Shown: positions 7,858-17,144, counted from the stretch's first letter. The stretch is DNA of 64,000 nt from Alcaligenaceae bacterium (GCA_012839585.1 DUNB01000075.1:1-64000); one strand, 5' to 3'. Program-made: numbers and translations. Notes: generated by a model from the sequence alone, not told the origin.

Positions 7858-8391
7858 ATGGCCCGTTTGCCTTATGCCGATTTAACTCAACCAGAAATCA
7901 GCAAACTTGTAACTCAGATAGAAGCCGAACGCGGCAGTGTCATCCACCTATACCAAATGCTATTACACAGCCCTGCAGTCGCGCAGGGCTGGTTAAATCA
8001 TTTGACAGGTATCCGTCTTAATAGTCAGGTGCCTGGTGATTTGCGCGAGCTCATCATCATGCGTGTGGCGATTTTAAATCGCGCCCCCTACGAGGCCGAT
8101 CAGCACGCCCCCATTGCACTAAAAGAGGGGGTGACTCAGGCCCAGCTTGATGCGTTAGATAACTGGCGCGATGCCAAAGATCTGTTCAACGAACAACAAC
8201 GTGCCGTCTTGGCCTATACCGACGAGATGACGCTTAACGTCCAGGTCCCCCGAGCCATTTATAACGAGGTCGAGCACCTCTTTAATGAACAACTAGTCGT
8301 AGAAATCACCGCTACCATTGCGACATATAACATGGTGTCGCGCTTTTTAGAGGCGTTGCAGATCCATACGGATGACGCCAAAGAGGCCTAA
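7858..8391 (+). CDS. Carboxymuconolactone decarboxylase/AhpD-like protein
   Basis: A 177-residue all-helical protein of the CMD family. The segment DLRELIIMRVAILNRAPYEADQHAPIA matches the core helices. Where AhpD has a Glu-x-x-Cys-x-x-Cys-x-x-x-His catalytic motif, this protein has EADQH with no cysteines, so it is unlikely to be a disulfide peroxidase partner and more like the decarboxylase/4-hydroxy-oxo-acid branch. It is in an operon with the aminotransferase and ends at a bidirectional terminator. Its reaction is unknown. Confidence 0.8.
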   Translation: MARLPYADLTQPEISKLVTQIEAERGSVIHLYQMLLHSPAVAQGWLNHLTGIRLNSQVPGDLRELIIMRVAILNRAPYEADQHAPIALKEGVTQAQLDALDNWRDAKDLFNEQQRAVLAYTDEMTLNVQVPRAIYNEVEHLFNEQLVVEITATIATYNMVSRFLEALQIHTDDAKEA

Positions 8392-8410
8392 AAGCAACCC
8401 TTCCATCAAA

Positions 8411-8447
8411 AATGCCCCTTGGCTAAATCACCAAGGGGCATTTTTTT
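8411..8447. terminator. Bidirectional terminator, CMD gene / symporter operon
   Basis: An 11-bp stem ATGCCCCTTGG (8412-8422) with CCAAGGGGCAT (8431-8441) and an 8-nt loop. T-runs lie on both strands, so it ends both convergent operons. Confidence 0.9.
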
Positions 8448-8470
8448 ATGTCACTCGTTAAACGAGGTGA

Positions 8471-8602
8471 TTAGAGCATATCGCGCCCTTCTCGTTTAGC
8501 GGCACGTAAATCACGGAATAAAGACACCAGTAGCAGGGCCAAAATACCGGAAGAGATCACGGGCCAGACCAAAATATAAAAAACCAATGTGTTAATACTC
8601 AT
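8471..8602 (-). CDS. Putative transporter small subunit (43 residues)
   Basis: A short frame of 43 codons starting at ATG 8602 with GGAGA six bases upstream. It encodes one hydrophobic segment (about residues 5-27, LVFYILVWPVISSGILALL) followed by a basic tail (RDLRAAKREGRDM). It begins only 12 bp after the stop of the sodium:solute symporter gene, on the same strand. Small one-helix proteins of this form are known partners of SSS-type symporters in Burkholderiales. I infer it stabilises or modulates the transporter in the inner membrane. It is short enough to be missed by standard ORF calling. Confidence 0.75.
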   Translation of the reverse strand: MSINTLVFYILVWPVISSGILALLLVSLFRDLRAAKREGRDML

Positions 8603-8614
8603 GGGGTTCTCCTA

Positions 8615-10285
8615 TTATTTGTTGATTTTCGCTTCGCTTAACATCGCGTTTTCTTCCTCGTGGAAAGAAACCACACGTTTAGCTAGCACTGAAAAATCAA
8701 AGCGCTCTTTGCTGTTCCAGCTCATGGCCACACAAACAATAGCACTTACACCATAAGAGGTGAGCGAACCCAATAGTACGGTGTAGTCACGTAAGAAGCC
8801 GATGAAATAAGGCATCAAACCAATCGAAGCCCCTACACCAACCACAATAGCCAACTGACGTGGGAAGAAAGCAAAGGTCATCAAACCAAGCACCACACCA
8901 CCACCAACAGAAGCCACTGCCTCAAAGAAAACGCCAATCACACCATCTAGGGGTAATAGCTCAAAGCGCACCAAGGTAAACAGTGCTACAGCAACGATCA
9001 CTGCAGTGGTAAAGGCTTTATTGGTGACTTTTTCCCAATAGAAGCTAACGATCACAGGGAACACAATCGCCCCCCACAATGCACCAACAAATACCAGCAT
9101 CACCAAAATATCTAGGCGTAAGCTAGCAAAAATCACACCCAGCATGGTGGCTACAATCATGGTCATACGACCCCACCACAACATACGCTGTGGGTTAGGT
9201 TTGCCTTTGGCGACGTTTTTACCGTAGATATCAGTCATCACAATAGCGGACAAGGCACTTAAGTCAGAGTCAGCAGTAGAAGACAAAGAGCCAATCACCA
9301 AAATAAAGAACAACGCAATACCCATTGGCGGCAAGTAAGTCGACGCCATCTGTGGAATGATGTTGTTCATGTCGCCATTTGCAGGCTCTAGCCCAGCAAA
9401 CAAGGCCAATAGACCCAACATACCTAAACCAATTACCACCGCACCATAACCAATCGTTGCGGTTAAGAAAGTGGATTTAATGAGGTCTTCGCGTACAGCA
9501 AATAAGCGCTGTGCAATGGTTTGGTTACCAATCGCATAGGCCAACACCGCCACAAAATACGGTGCACCTTGTTCTAGAATGGCTTTGGTAGAAAAGAAGT
9601 TGGCTTGCTCAGCATCCAAACGCCACATGTTTTCTTCTAGGAAAGAAGCACCACCAGCGTTATAAAAGATAAGCGGAATAATGATCACAGCGGCCAAAAT
9701 CATGGCAATAAGCTGGGCAAAATCCGTCATCACAGAAGCACGGAAACCGGACCATAGGGTGTAAGACAACACACCTAGACCAGCGATAAGTACACCTTGA
9801 ATAAAGCTCAAAGGACTGAGTACAGAAACCAAGGCACCCGCAGCGGTAAAGTTCACCATCAAGCTGATACAGCTACCAACAATGTTGGAACCGGCCATAA
9901 TCAACTGACTGGATCTGCCATGACGGGCATGGATTACCTCGGCGAGAGTGTGTGCATCGGGAGCCAGTTTACGGAAGCGTCGACCAAAAGGATAAATAAA
10001 CAAAATCATCAACGCGCCCCAGAATCCATAATGGATGGGACCAGAGAGACCGTATTTAAACCCAGAGGTAGCACTCGCGTAAAAAGAAGCTGCCCAAATC
10101 CATGTCGCAATCATACTCGCAGCGGACAATCCAAAACCCACTGCACTGTTGGACACCATGTAACCATCTACGTTTTCATTTTTGCGGCCGATCGTTAATG
10201 ACAGCAAAAACGTAGCTAGGTAAAAGCCCACCAGCAACAACAATGCGGTTGTCGTAGAGAGCTGAAAAAAACCTGACTCTTGCAT
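8615..10285 (-). CDS. Sodium:solute symporter (SSS family)
   Basis: A 556-residue inner-membrane protein with about 13 hydrophobic segments and the SSS fold. The signature region SLSSTADSDLSALSAIVMTDIYG (around residues 330-355) and the N-terminal ATWIWAASFYAS segment resemble the urea/proline-like branch. The substrate is not certain. Its neighbours, an aminotransferase operon across the terminator and a small-subunit gene downstream, make an amine, amino acid or urea-like solute plausible. The start ATG at 10285 is preceded by AAGGAGAAC. Confidence 0.88.
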   Translation of the reverse strand: MQESGFFQLSTTTALLLLVGFYLATFLLSLTIGRKNENVDGYMVSNSAVGFGLSAASMIATWIWAASFYASATSGFKYGLSGPIHYGFWGALMILFIYPFGRRFRKLAPDAHTLAEVIHARHGRSSQLIMAGSNIVGSCISLMVNFTAAGALVSVLSPLSFIQGVLIAGLGVLSYTLWSGFRASVMTDFAQLIAMILAAVIIIPLIFYNAGGASFLEENMWRLDAEQANFFSTKAILEQGAPYFVAVLAYAIGNQTIAQRLFAVREDLIKSTFLTATIGYGAVVIGLGMLGLLALFAGLEPANGDMNNIIPQMASTYLPPMGIALFFILVIGSLSSTADSDLSALSAIVMTDIYGKNVAKGKPNPQRMLWWGRMTMIVATMLGVIFASLRLDILVMLVFVGALWGAIVFPVIVSFYWEKVTNKAFTTAVIVAVALFTLVRFELLPLDGVIGVFFEAVASVGGGVVLGLMTFAFFPRQLAIVVGVGASIGLMPYFIGFLRDYTVLLGSLTSYGVSAIVCVAMSWNSKERFDFSVLAKRVVSFHEEENAMLSEAKINK

Positions 10286-10463
10286 GTTTTTTGTTCTCCT
10301 TCAATTTATTGACTGCAGCCCTTTCAGGTTGATAAGGGCGCAACCAAACCGTGCCATTACCCCATCAAAGGATGAGTTGCACATTTACACTGAAGGTGAA
10401 TAAGAAATGGAACCTATCCATTTATTATGCACCTGCTCTATTAAAGCCATGCGCTTTTTCAAT

Positions 10464-10503
10464 AAAAAAGCTCAGCGCTAACGCATTGTAACGACCTTAG
10501 CGC
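10464..10503 (-). terminator. Probable terminator of the Ap4A phosphorylase gene
   Basis: On the minus strand GCGCTAA (10503-10497) pairs with TTAGCGC (10481-10475), then TGAGC and six T follow. The loop is 15 nt, so it is weaker than the others here. The rest of the 262-bp gap (10286-10547) holds only the upstream region of the symporter. Confidence 0.5.
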
Positions 10504-10547
10504 CTCCCGTCCAGAAACTGCAATCCCTTAAAAAACAATGTATTAGG

Positions 10548-11405
10548 TTAATTTGTCACGGAAGCCAGTACCTGAAGCACCCCTTTTTCCTTGACCCAAT
10601 CGATATGTTCTTGCTCTCGAACGTAGATCATCCCCGCAAAAGATAAGGCGTTCAGAATGATCTCATCGCAACGTTCTTGGGTGCGTGGTACCAGCAATAA
10701 CCAGCCATCCTGAATCAGCATATTCATCGGTGGCATCAAGCCATTTTCGTCTGGTGCCAGGGCTAATTTTTTACATGCCAGCTGATAAGCCTGGTACATG
10801 CCTCGGGCGTACTCATGGGCTTCTTCGGTAGGAGGCACATAGACAAAAGCATGGTCAAAACACCAGTCATTTTGTTGCTGAACCTGTTGTTCAGTATCTT
10901 TATCTAAGCCACGTATAAAAGGGAGCAAACTGGGATTTGAAGATGCAGCCGGCAACCATTGCAGATGCAAATGCCGTTGACTAGCCCCTGCCTCTGGCCC
11001 ACCATTGTAAAATCCTAAACCAGCATACTCAGACAGAACCAGACTCAGCGCCAAGAAGTCCTCGTACTGCAACACACTACGTTGCTCAGCAAAGGTGACT
11101 CTAGGAATCACCAGGTGGCGTTCACATACAGGGAACTTATTGAGAATCACATGGTGATAATCGCCCAATTTCCCTATAGTTAGCCTTGGGTCTGGAGGTA
11201 AAAAAGGATTGAAATTAGGATCGGTCGGACCACCCGGAAAACCGGCAGGGGTTTTAGTTTGCTTAAGCGATAAAGCAGGAATCCAACACACTCTAAAGTC
11301 TAGGTCTTTAGCTTGTACGGGTTGGACATAAAATTGTATGGGTTGTAAGTCACCAGAAGCTAAAGCCTGCTCCATACGCTGATCGACTGTCTGCATAAAA
11401 GACAT
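10548..11405 (-). CDS. ATP adenylyltransferase (Ap4A phosphorylase) family protein
   Basis: A 285-residue protein of the Ap4A phosphorylase type (ATP_transf and DUF4922-like regions). The HIT-like catalytic segment GASQRHLHLQWLP carries the His-x-His-x-Gln motif at about residues 146-150. The N-terminal half has NKFPVCERHLVIPRVTF, the usual nucleotide-binding stretch, and the C-terminal half NMLIQDGWLLLVPRTQE. It should cleave diadenosine tetraphosphate with phosphate to ATP and ADP. The family is better known from fungi and cyanobacteria. AAGGAGG lies 11 bases before the ATG. The gene is divergent from ecotin. Confidence 0.85.
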   Translation of the reverse strand: MSFMQTVDQRMEQALASGDLQPIQFYVQPVQAKDLDFRVCWIPALSLKQTKTPAGFPGGPTDPNFNPFLPPDPRLTIGKLGDYHHVILNKFPVCERHLVIPRVTFAEQRSVLQYEDFLALSLVLSEYAGLGFYNGGPEAGASQRHLHLQWLPAASSNPSLLPFIRGLDKDTEQQVQQQNDWCFDHAFVYVPPTEEAHEYARGMYQAYQLACKKLALAPDENGLMPPMNMLIQDGWLLLVPRTQERCDEIILNALSFAGMIYVREQEHIDWVKEKGVLQVLASVTN

Positions 11406-11438
11406 AATATGAATTGCCTCCTTTCTTGCTACTGAACT

Positions 11439-11457
11439 AGCTTATCAGACATAAGCT
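11439..11457. promoter_or_regulatory. Inverted repeat upstream of ecotin with adjacent TATAAT
   Basis: AGCTTAT-CAGAC-ATAAGCT is a perfect 7-bp inverted repeat. A perfect TATAAT begins two bases after it (11459-11464), in the direction of ecotin, but no good -35 box is present. The repeat occupies the -35 region and could be an activator or repressor site. It also lies in the upstream region of the divergent Ap4A phosphorylase gene. Confidence 0.4.
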
Positions 11458-11530
11458 CTATAATCCCTTGATAGGCTGTTATAGATCTTCGTGATACCGT
11501 TACTTAATTATTTATTAAACAGGTCTAATT

Positions 11531-12046
11531 ATGCTGTACTTTACACGGTTAAACCCATGGCTAAAACCCTTAGGAACCCTACTAGGTGCTCTTGTTTTAT
11601 CCACCTCTACAGCATGGGCCGAGGAAAACAAAGCCACAAACGACCCCACCTTAGACGCCTTTCCTGCATCTAAGACTGGTTACGAGCGCCATGTAATTCG
11701 TCTTCCTATAGGTAATTATGAAAATAACCTAAAAATCGAACTGCTGCCCGGCAAAGTCCAAGAGGTAGACTGCAATATCACCCATTACAACGGCATGCTG
11801 CAGGAAAAAACACTCGAAGGATGGGGCTACAACTACTACGAGCTCAGTGACGTAACCGGTCCAGCTAGTACGATGATGACTTGCTCCGACGAGGACAAAA
11901 AACTGCAATTCGTACCAGTACATACTAACGGCTCTTTATTGCAATATAACAGTCGTTTACCCGTTGTGGTCTATCTGCCAAAAGGACTAGAGCTACGTTG
12001 GCGTACTTGGGTTGCTACCCCCTACAATACGGCAACAATGGAATAA
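11531..12046 (+). CDS. eco: Ecotin, periplasmic serine protease inhibitor
   Basis: A 171-residue precursor with a signal peptide cleaved at about Ala30-Glu31. The mature part follows E. coli ecotin closely: EVDCN, KTLEGWGYNYYE, then the reactive loop STMMTC. The P1 methionine is Met115 (about mature residue 85, matching Met84 in E. coli). The cysteines at 81 and 118 match the ecotin disulfide, and YNSRLPVVVYLPKG is the conserved secondary site. Ecotin dimers block trypsin-fold proteases, including host elastase, in the periplasm. The gene sits alone, with its own TATAAT upstream. Confidence 0.95.
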   Translation: MLYFTRLNPWLKPLGTLLGALVLSTSTAWAEENKATNDPTLDAFPASKTGYERHVIRLPIGNYENNLKIELLPGKVQEVDCNITHYNGMLQEKTLEGWGYNYYELSDVTGPASTMMTCSDEDKKLQFVPVHTNGSLLQYNSRLPVVVYLPKGLELRWRTWVATPYNTATME

Positions 12047-12069
12047 CCCTCTGACAAATATAGGTCGTC

Positions 12070-12429
12070 ATGCAAACCATTCTAGCCTTTGCCACGCTTC
12101 TGGTCTTTCAGCTGCTTGGAGAAATTATCGTACGTGTCCTTGCCTTACCTTTGCCTGGGCCCTTGGCTGGCATGCTTTTGCTATTAATTGGACTGATTTT
12201 TTATAAAAAAATCCCACAGGCGTTAGAGCAAACCTCGTTATTTCTTATTCAGCATTTTATGTTGCTGTTTACTCCTACCGTGGTAGGGGTCTTGTTGTAC
12301 TTTGACTTAATCAAAGAGCAATGGCTGCCCTTTTTTGTCACAGCTATTTTGGCTACGGCGGTTACCTTAGTCATCACCGCCTTCTGTTTATCCTGGCTAT
12401 TAAAACGCGGAAAGAACACCAATGAATAA
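12070..12429 (+). CDS. CidA/LrgA-family holin-like membrane protein
   Basis: A 119-residue inner-membrane protein with four hydrophobic segments and the LrgA features PLPGPLAGMLLLL and QHFMLLFTPTVVGVL. The family affects murein hydrolase export, pyruvate transport and lysis, with details that differ between species. It overlaps the LrgB-type gene by 8 bp, so they are translated together. AGGTCGTC upstream of the ATG is the likely ribosome site. Confidence 0.88.
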   Translation: MQTILAFATLLVFQLLGEIIVRVLALPLPGPLAGMLLLLIGLIFYKKIPQALEQTSLFLIQHFMLLFTPTVVGVLLYFDLIKEQWLPFFVTAILATAVTLVITAFCLSWLLKRGKNTNE

Positions 12430-13162
12430 CGAAGGGCCCCAGCAGATCTGGTATACCTTAACCCAAGCTCCTTTGCTCTGGCTAAGTCTTACTCTGTGCG
12501 TTTACCTGTTTGCTCTTTTTATCTATAGACGTTGTAACTCAAACCCTTTGGTTTTGCCTGTCTTCACGTCGTTATGTATTGTTGCGAGCATTTTATTAAT
12601 TACAGACACCCCCTATGAAACCTACTATGAGGGGGCACAATTCATTCACTTTTTGGTTGGACCCGCCACAGTAGCCCTAGCGATCCCACTGTACAAGCAC
12701 CTGCCTAGACTGCTTGCTCTGTGGCGTCCGTTAAGTATCACGCTTATTATTGGCGCCATCACTGGGCTATTGAGCGGTGCTTTCATCACCTTGTGGACTG
12801 GAGGCAGCGCAGAACTGGCGATTTCATTAATGCCCAAATCCGCTACCATGCCTATCTCTATGGCTATGGCCGAATACTTTGGTGGTCACCCCTCTTTAAC
12901 GGCCATTTCCGTTGTGATAACGGGCATCGTAGGTAGTGTGATGGCCACCCCTGTTTTTTATTTATTGCGCATAGAGGATCCCGCTATCAAAGGGATTGCT
13001 ATGGGGGTGACGGCTCATGCGATTGGGACCGCCAGAGCCATTCAAATTAATGAGACCATGGGGGCCTTTTCTGCTCTGGCCATGAGTGTAACGGGCGTGT
13101 TAACGGCGCTTTTTATGCCTTTTTTGATGCAATGGCTGCAGCACATGGGATGGTTAAATTAA
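12422..13162 (+). CDS. LrgB/CidB-family membrane protein
   Basis: A 246-residue multi-spanning partner of the preceding LrgA-type protein. Conserved family segments are seen: LVGPATVALAIPLY, SLMPKSATMPISMAMAE and GVTAHAIGTARA. The start ATG lies inside the lrgA-like gene. The stop codon overlaps that of the convergent TRIC gene in a shared TTAA, with no terminator between them. Confidence 0.9.
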   Translation: MNNEGPQQIWYTLTQAPLLWLSLTLCVYLFALFIYRRCNSNPLVLPVFTSLCIVASILLITDTPYETYYEGAQFIHFLVGPATVALAIPLYKHLPRLLALWRPLSITLIIGAITGLLSGAFITLWTGGSAELAISLMPKSATMPISMAMAEYFGGHPSLTAISVVITGIVGSVMATPVFYLLRIEDPAIKGIAMGVTAHAIGTARAIQINETMGAFSALAMSVTGVLTALFMPFLMQWLQHMGWLN

Positions 13163-13776
13163 TGCCAATCATCACGGTAAACAAAACGCGGCATTTGCCA
13201 GTTAAAGCGTAAGGCTAAAAACCTAAAGGTTAGGCCAACCCCCATGGGCACCAACATACTGGTGAGTTCGCTAAAGGATTGGTCAATGGCGATCAGGTAT
13301 AAGCCACCGGTCACCATGGACACACTGGCATACATTTCTTTGCGGAACAAAAGAGGAATGTCATTACACATAATATCGCGCAGTACTCCGCCCGCACAGC
13401 CCGTAATCATGCCACTAAGCAGCACGATGGTAATGGGCAATTCCATTTCTAAGCCAATCTGACAGCCAATCACCGTAAACGTGACCAGACCTAAGGCATC
13501 CAACGCCAAGAACAGCTTGTGTAAATGACGCATCAAGCGTGCCGTCAAAGCGGTAAAAATGGCTGCGCCCGCTGTCATCCATAAATACTCAGGATGAGCG
13601 ACCCAAGTCAGTGGGTAATGCCCTAGCAACACGTCACGTACCGAACCGCCGCCCAGGGCCGTGATACAAGCGATCACGCACACCCCTACCCAATCCATAT
13701 CCCGCTTGCCCGCTGCCAAAGCGGCGGTCATCGCTTCGGCGGTAATCGCAATCAAATAAAAGGTAAGGAGCAACAT
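13159..13776 (-). CDS. TRIC (UPF0126/YadS-type) cation channel family protein
   Basis: A 205-residue inner-membrane protein with seven hydrophobic helices in two repeats. The repeat signatures ALGGGSVRDVLLG (first half) and GCAGGVLRDIMCNDIPLL (second half) define the family; members form trimeric K+-permeable channels. Another proposed role of the prokaryotic family is in small-solute transport. I choose ATG 13776, four bases past the stop of the upstream ampG gene; ATG 13794 would add six atypical residues. It is probably co-transcribed with ampG. Confidence 0.85.
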   Translation of the reverse strand: MLLLTFYLIAITAEAMTAALAAGKRDMDWVGVCVIACITALGGGSVRDVLLGHYPLTWVAHPEYLWMTAGAAIFTALTARLMRHLHKLFLALDALGLVTFTVIGCQIGLEMELPITIVLLSGMITGCAGGVLRDIMCNDIPLLFRKEMYASVSMVTGGLYLIAIDQSFSELTSMLVPMGVGLTFRFLALRFNWQMPRFVYRDDWH

Positions 13777-13780
13777 GGGC

Positions 13781-15013
13781 TTACACCTGAGCATCCAATG
13801 CTATAAGCGTCGCTCGCTTGCGCCACAGCAGCCATAAGCCAGGCAAAGCGAGTAAGACGGTGACTAAAAAGAAACTCGGCCAGCCTAGTGACTCCACTAA
13901 AGGAGGCGTCAGCGGCCCAGCCAAATAAGTGCGCCCAACGGCAGATAAGGCAGACAACAAAGCAAATTGCGTTGCAGAAAACTGTTGATTACATAAGGCC
14001 ATCAGCAGCGCCACAAAGGCTGCCGTGCCCATCCCACCACATAGGTTTTCTATGGCCACCACTACGCCCATCAGAACCACATGTGGATCGTTCACTGCCA
14101 ACACCCAGTAACCAAAATTAGAAACGGCCTGCAACACACCAAAGAGCATCAACGAGCGGTATAAACCCAACCTAGCCATTAATCCGCCACCTACTAGGGC
14201 ACCAATAATGGTTGCCGCCAGGCCGAAGATTTTATTCACCATCCCCACCTGCGACACATCAAACCCGGCCCCACGAATCAAAAAGGTCGTGGACAGAGCC
14301 CCAGCAAACGCATCACCCACTTTATACAACACGATTAACAATAAAATCGTGATGGCCTCGGGGCGTTTAAAAAACTCTAACAATGGTTCTACCACCGCAC
14401 TACGCAGGGATCGGGGAGGCTGCACAACCACCTCGGGCTCTGGGGCGATAAAGGTAGCCACGGCACACAATCCCATGATCAGCCCCATCGCCATATACAT
14501 TCCGTTCCAGCCCAACCACTGATCCGCAATCACTAAGGCAAAGCCGCTGGAAACGATCATAGCGAGCCTATAGCCGAGCACCTTAACGGCAGCACCAGCC
14601 GCCCGTTCCGTGCTGCGTAATACATCGGTGCTGTACGCATCAAACGCAATGTCTTGGGTCGCGGACATAAAGGCCACAAAAACAGCCAGTAAAGCAATCA
14701 GCCCCAATTGGGCTCCAGGGTCAAACAGCCCCATCGCCGCAATAGAAAGAGCTAATAGCAGTTGGCTTAATGCAATCCAACCACGACGACGCCCTAAGAA
14801 AGGCACCGCATAACGATCTAATAAGGGCGCCCACAAAAACTTCAACGTGTAGGCCGAACCCACCAAAGTCAGAAAGCCAATCTGAGTTAGAGACACACCG
14901 GCCACGGTTGCCCAGGCCTGCAAGGTACCACTGGTTAGGGCCAAGGGCAGACCGCTGGCAAAGCCTAACACGAGTAAGGGGAGCACACGTGGGCTCAGAT
15001 AGACATTAGACAC
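13781..15013 (-). CDS. ampG: AmpG-family muropeptide permease (MFS)
   Basis: A 410-residue, 12-helix major facilitator protein. The segments FASGLPLALTSGTLQAW and SATQDIAFDAYSTDVL, then ERAAGAAVKVLGYRLAM, are typical of AmpG, which imports GlcNAc-anhydroMurNAc peptides for cell-wall recycling. The start is GTG at 15013. It lies 14 bp after metW on the same strand, so it may be read through from the methionine genes, an association that looks positional and not functional. Confidence 0.85.
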   Translation of the reverse strand: MSNVYLSPRVLPLLVLGFASGLPLALTSGTLQAWATVAGVSLTQIGFLTLVGSAYTLKFLWAPLLDRYAVPFLGRRRGWIALSQLLLALSIAAMGLFDPGAQLGLIALLAVFVAFMSATQDIAFDAYSTDVLRSTERAAGAAVKVLGYRLAMIVSSGFALVIADQWLGWNGMYMAMGLIMGLCAVATFIAPEPEVVVQPPRSLRSAVVEPLLEFFKRPEAITILLLIVLYKVGDAFAGALSTTFLIRGAGFDVSQVGMVNKIFGLAATIIGALVGGGLMARLGLYRSLMLFGVLQAVSNFGYWVLAVNDPHVVLMGVVVAIENLCGGMGTAAFVALLMALCNQQFSATQFALLSALSAVGRTYLAGPLTPPLVESLGWPSFFLVTVLLALPGLWLLWRKRATLIALDAQV

Positions 15014-15027
15014 CGCTAGTACCGCGC

Positions 15028-15651
15028 TTAACGTACTGCATACGGCGACTCAAATCGATACACCGCCAGTGTTCCGCGCAAGCCGGGGAGTAAACGCACC
15101 TCTTTTTTGCCATCAAACACCACGCGATCTAAGATGCGCAAGCCCAAGGCTTTGGCTAAGTCCTGAAAGTCTCGTAAGGTACACAGATGAATGTTAGGCG
15201 TGTCATACCACTGGTAAGGCATTTCTTTAGAAACAGGCATGCGTCCAGCCAAAATAGATAGGCCATGGGACCAGTGACCGAAGTTAGGAAAGGACACGAT
15301 GCCGTAACGGGCGACCCTGGCCATTTCGCGCAAAATATGCTCGGTGTTAATCATGGACTGCAGGGTTTTAGAAAGCACCACCGTATCAAAGTGTTGATTT
15401 TCAAATAGGGCCAGCCCCTCTTCGAGGTCTTGCTGTATGACCGACACCCCACGACGCACACTGGCCACCACCGCCTCTGGATCACGCTCGATGCCAGAGC
15501 CATGAACATTTTTAGTGCGCTGTAAATAGGCGAGCAATTTACCATCCGCGCAGCCCAAATCCAGCACATGGGTAGAGGGCTCTATCCAGCTCGCGATACG
15601 AGCCAAGTCAGGACGCTGGGCTAGACTGACTGCATTTGCCGTGGTCTTCAT
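15028..15651 (-). CDS. metW: Methionine biosynthesis protein MetW
   Basis: A 207-residue methyltransferase-fold protein with the SAM-site motif VLDLGCADG near residue 30. MetW commonly accompanies MetX in proteobacteria that acylate homoserine with a MetX-type enzyme, and is needed for or stimulates that step. It overlaps metX by 4 bp (ATGA). No independent promoter is visible. Confidence 0.93.
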   Translation of the reverse strand: MKTTANAVSLAQRPDLARIASWIEPSTHVLDLGCADGKLLAYLQRTKNVHGSGIERDPEAVVASVRRGVSVIQQDLEEGLALFENQHFDTVVLSKTLQSMINTEHILREMARVARYGIVSFPNFGHWSHGLSILAGRMPVSKEMPYQWYDTPNIHLCTLRDFQDLAKALGLRILDRVVFDGKKEVRLLPGLRGTLAVYRFESPYAVR

Positions 15652-16868
15652 GCCAATACTCCGGTAGTGCGCTGACGGGCTCCTAAGCCTAGTTGCTCTG
15701 CAATCTGATCGTAATAACCCTGCACTACGCCGTGGTAATGACGGTCATCTAATAAGAACGCATCGTGTCCGTGTGGCGCATCAATTTCTGCGTAGGTCAC
15801 TGACCTTTTGTTTTTTAACAACGCCTGGGCAATTTCGCGTGAGCGCTGTGGCGTAAAACGCCAATCCGTCGTAAACGAGATAAGCAAAAACTTTGCTTTA
15901 ACTGCCGCTAAGCTCTGGGCCAGGTCCCCATTATATTCTCGGGCAGGATCAAAATAATCCAGCGCTCGTGTAATCAATAAGTAGGTATTCGCATCAAAAT
16001 ACTGCGAAAACTTTTCACCCTGATAGCGCAAATAGGACTCAACCTCGAACTCTACCCCGTAGTCGTATCGATAAGCACCATCGTCTTTGGGATCGCGTTG
16101 GGTGCGGCCGAATTTTTCCGCCATCATCTCGTCAGATTGATAGGTAATATGTCCAACCATTCTGGCGACCGACAGACCTCTTTTGGGCACGGTATTACGA
16201 CTGTAATAGTCCCCTTCGTAGAACTCAGGGTCTGTAATAATGGCGCGTCTAGCCACCTCGTTAAAAGCAATATTCTGGGCGCTAAGTTTGGGCGTGCTGG
16301 CGATCACAATGCAGTTCTCAAGGCGATCAGGACAGGTAATGGCCCAGCTAAGCGCTTGCATACCGCCCAATGACCCCCCCATCACTGCAGCAAATTTCTG
16401 AATGCCCAAATAGTCCGCTAGACGCGCTTGGGCATGTACCCAATCCTCTACCGTCAGTAGCGGAAAGGCGGCACCCCAAGGTTTGCCGGTGGCTGGGTTA
16501 AGGCTGGCCGGTCCGGTAGAACCAAAACAAGAACCAATATTATTAACGCCTATAACAAAAAAACGATCTGTATCCACGGCTTTGCCTGGGCCCACCATGT
16601 TGTCCCACCAACCTACGTTTTTAGGGTCCTCGGGATCTATGCCCGCCACGTGATGCGAGGCATTGAGCGCATGGCAAATTAAGACCGCATTACTACGATC
16701 GTGATTGAGGGTGCCATAGGTTTCAATGGCTAATTCGTATTGGGGTAATGTCTGACCGCTGGATAGCAAAAGCGGCTCGTCAAAGGCGATAATTTCAGGC
16801 GTGACCACACCCACTGAGCCATCGGAGGTAACAGTAGAAGAATGCAAAGATGAAGTATTTGAGACCAT
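15648..16868 (-). CDS. metX: Homoserine O-acyltransferase MetX
   Basis: A 406-residue alpha/beta hydrolase-fold enzyme that activates homoserine with an acyl-CoA in methionine synthesis. The nucleophile elbow GGSLGGMQ places Ser166 as nucleophile, and [11 protein letters not shown] near the C-terminus holds the catalytic His. [12 protein letters not shown] is the conserved substrate loop. Proteobacterial MetX paired with MetW often prefers succinyl-CoA, so acetyl versus succinyl is open. The upstream 276 bp (16869-17144) shows no riboswitch that I recognise. Confidence 0.94.
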   Translation of the reverse strand: MVSNTSSLHSSTVTSDGSVGVVTPEIIAFDEPLLLSSGQTLPQYELAIETYGTLNHDRSNAVLICHALNASHHVAGIDPEDPKNVGWWDNMVGPGKAVDTDRFFVIGVNNIGSCFGSTGPASLNPATGKPWGAAFPLLTVEDWVHAQARLADYLGIQKFAAVMGGSLGGMQALSWAITCPDRLENCIVIASTPKLSAQNIAFNEVARRAIITDPEFYEGDYYSRNTVPKRGLSVARMVGHITYQSDEMMAEKFGRTQRDPKDDGAYRYDYGVEFEVESYLRYQGEKFSQYFDANTYLLITRALDYFDPAREYNGDLAQSLAAVKAKFLLISFTTDWRFTPQRSREIAQALLKNKRSVTYAEIDAPHGHDAFLLDDRHYHGVVQGYYDQIAEQLGLGARQRTTGVLA

Positions 16869-17144
16869 GTGTGGACCTCTTTAGCTGGATTTATGGAGCG
16901 CCCGCAAGCGGATCAAAGCAAATCGGCGCCAACAATAGGTAAGTAATAAGTGTAGCACCTTCATCCGCAAAATCCAGATCCCCTAGCAGGGAAAGCCCCT
17001 CATCGCCAAGTGTGAGAAATACGTAAGGATTAATACTAGATAAGAAAGGCTTGAGGTTTTTCCGAAAGCGGCAAACAATCCACCTAGATGTAACAAACCA
17101 AGACGGAAATGATTTTTATCTCTTTATTTCTCAAGGAATAAAAA

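Noticed and set aside
16869-17144. Possible SAM or SAH riboswitch upstream of metX
   Set aside because: I could not find the conserved cores or closing stems of these classes in the 276-bp gap.
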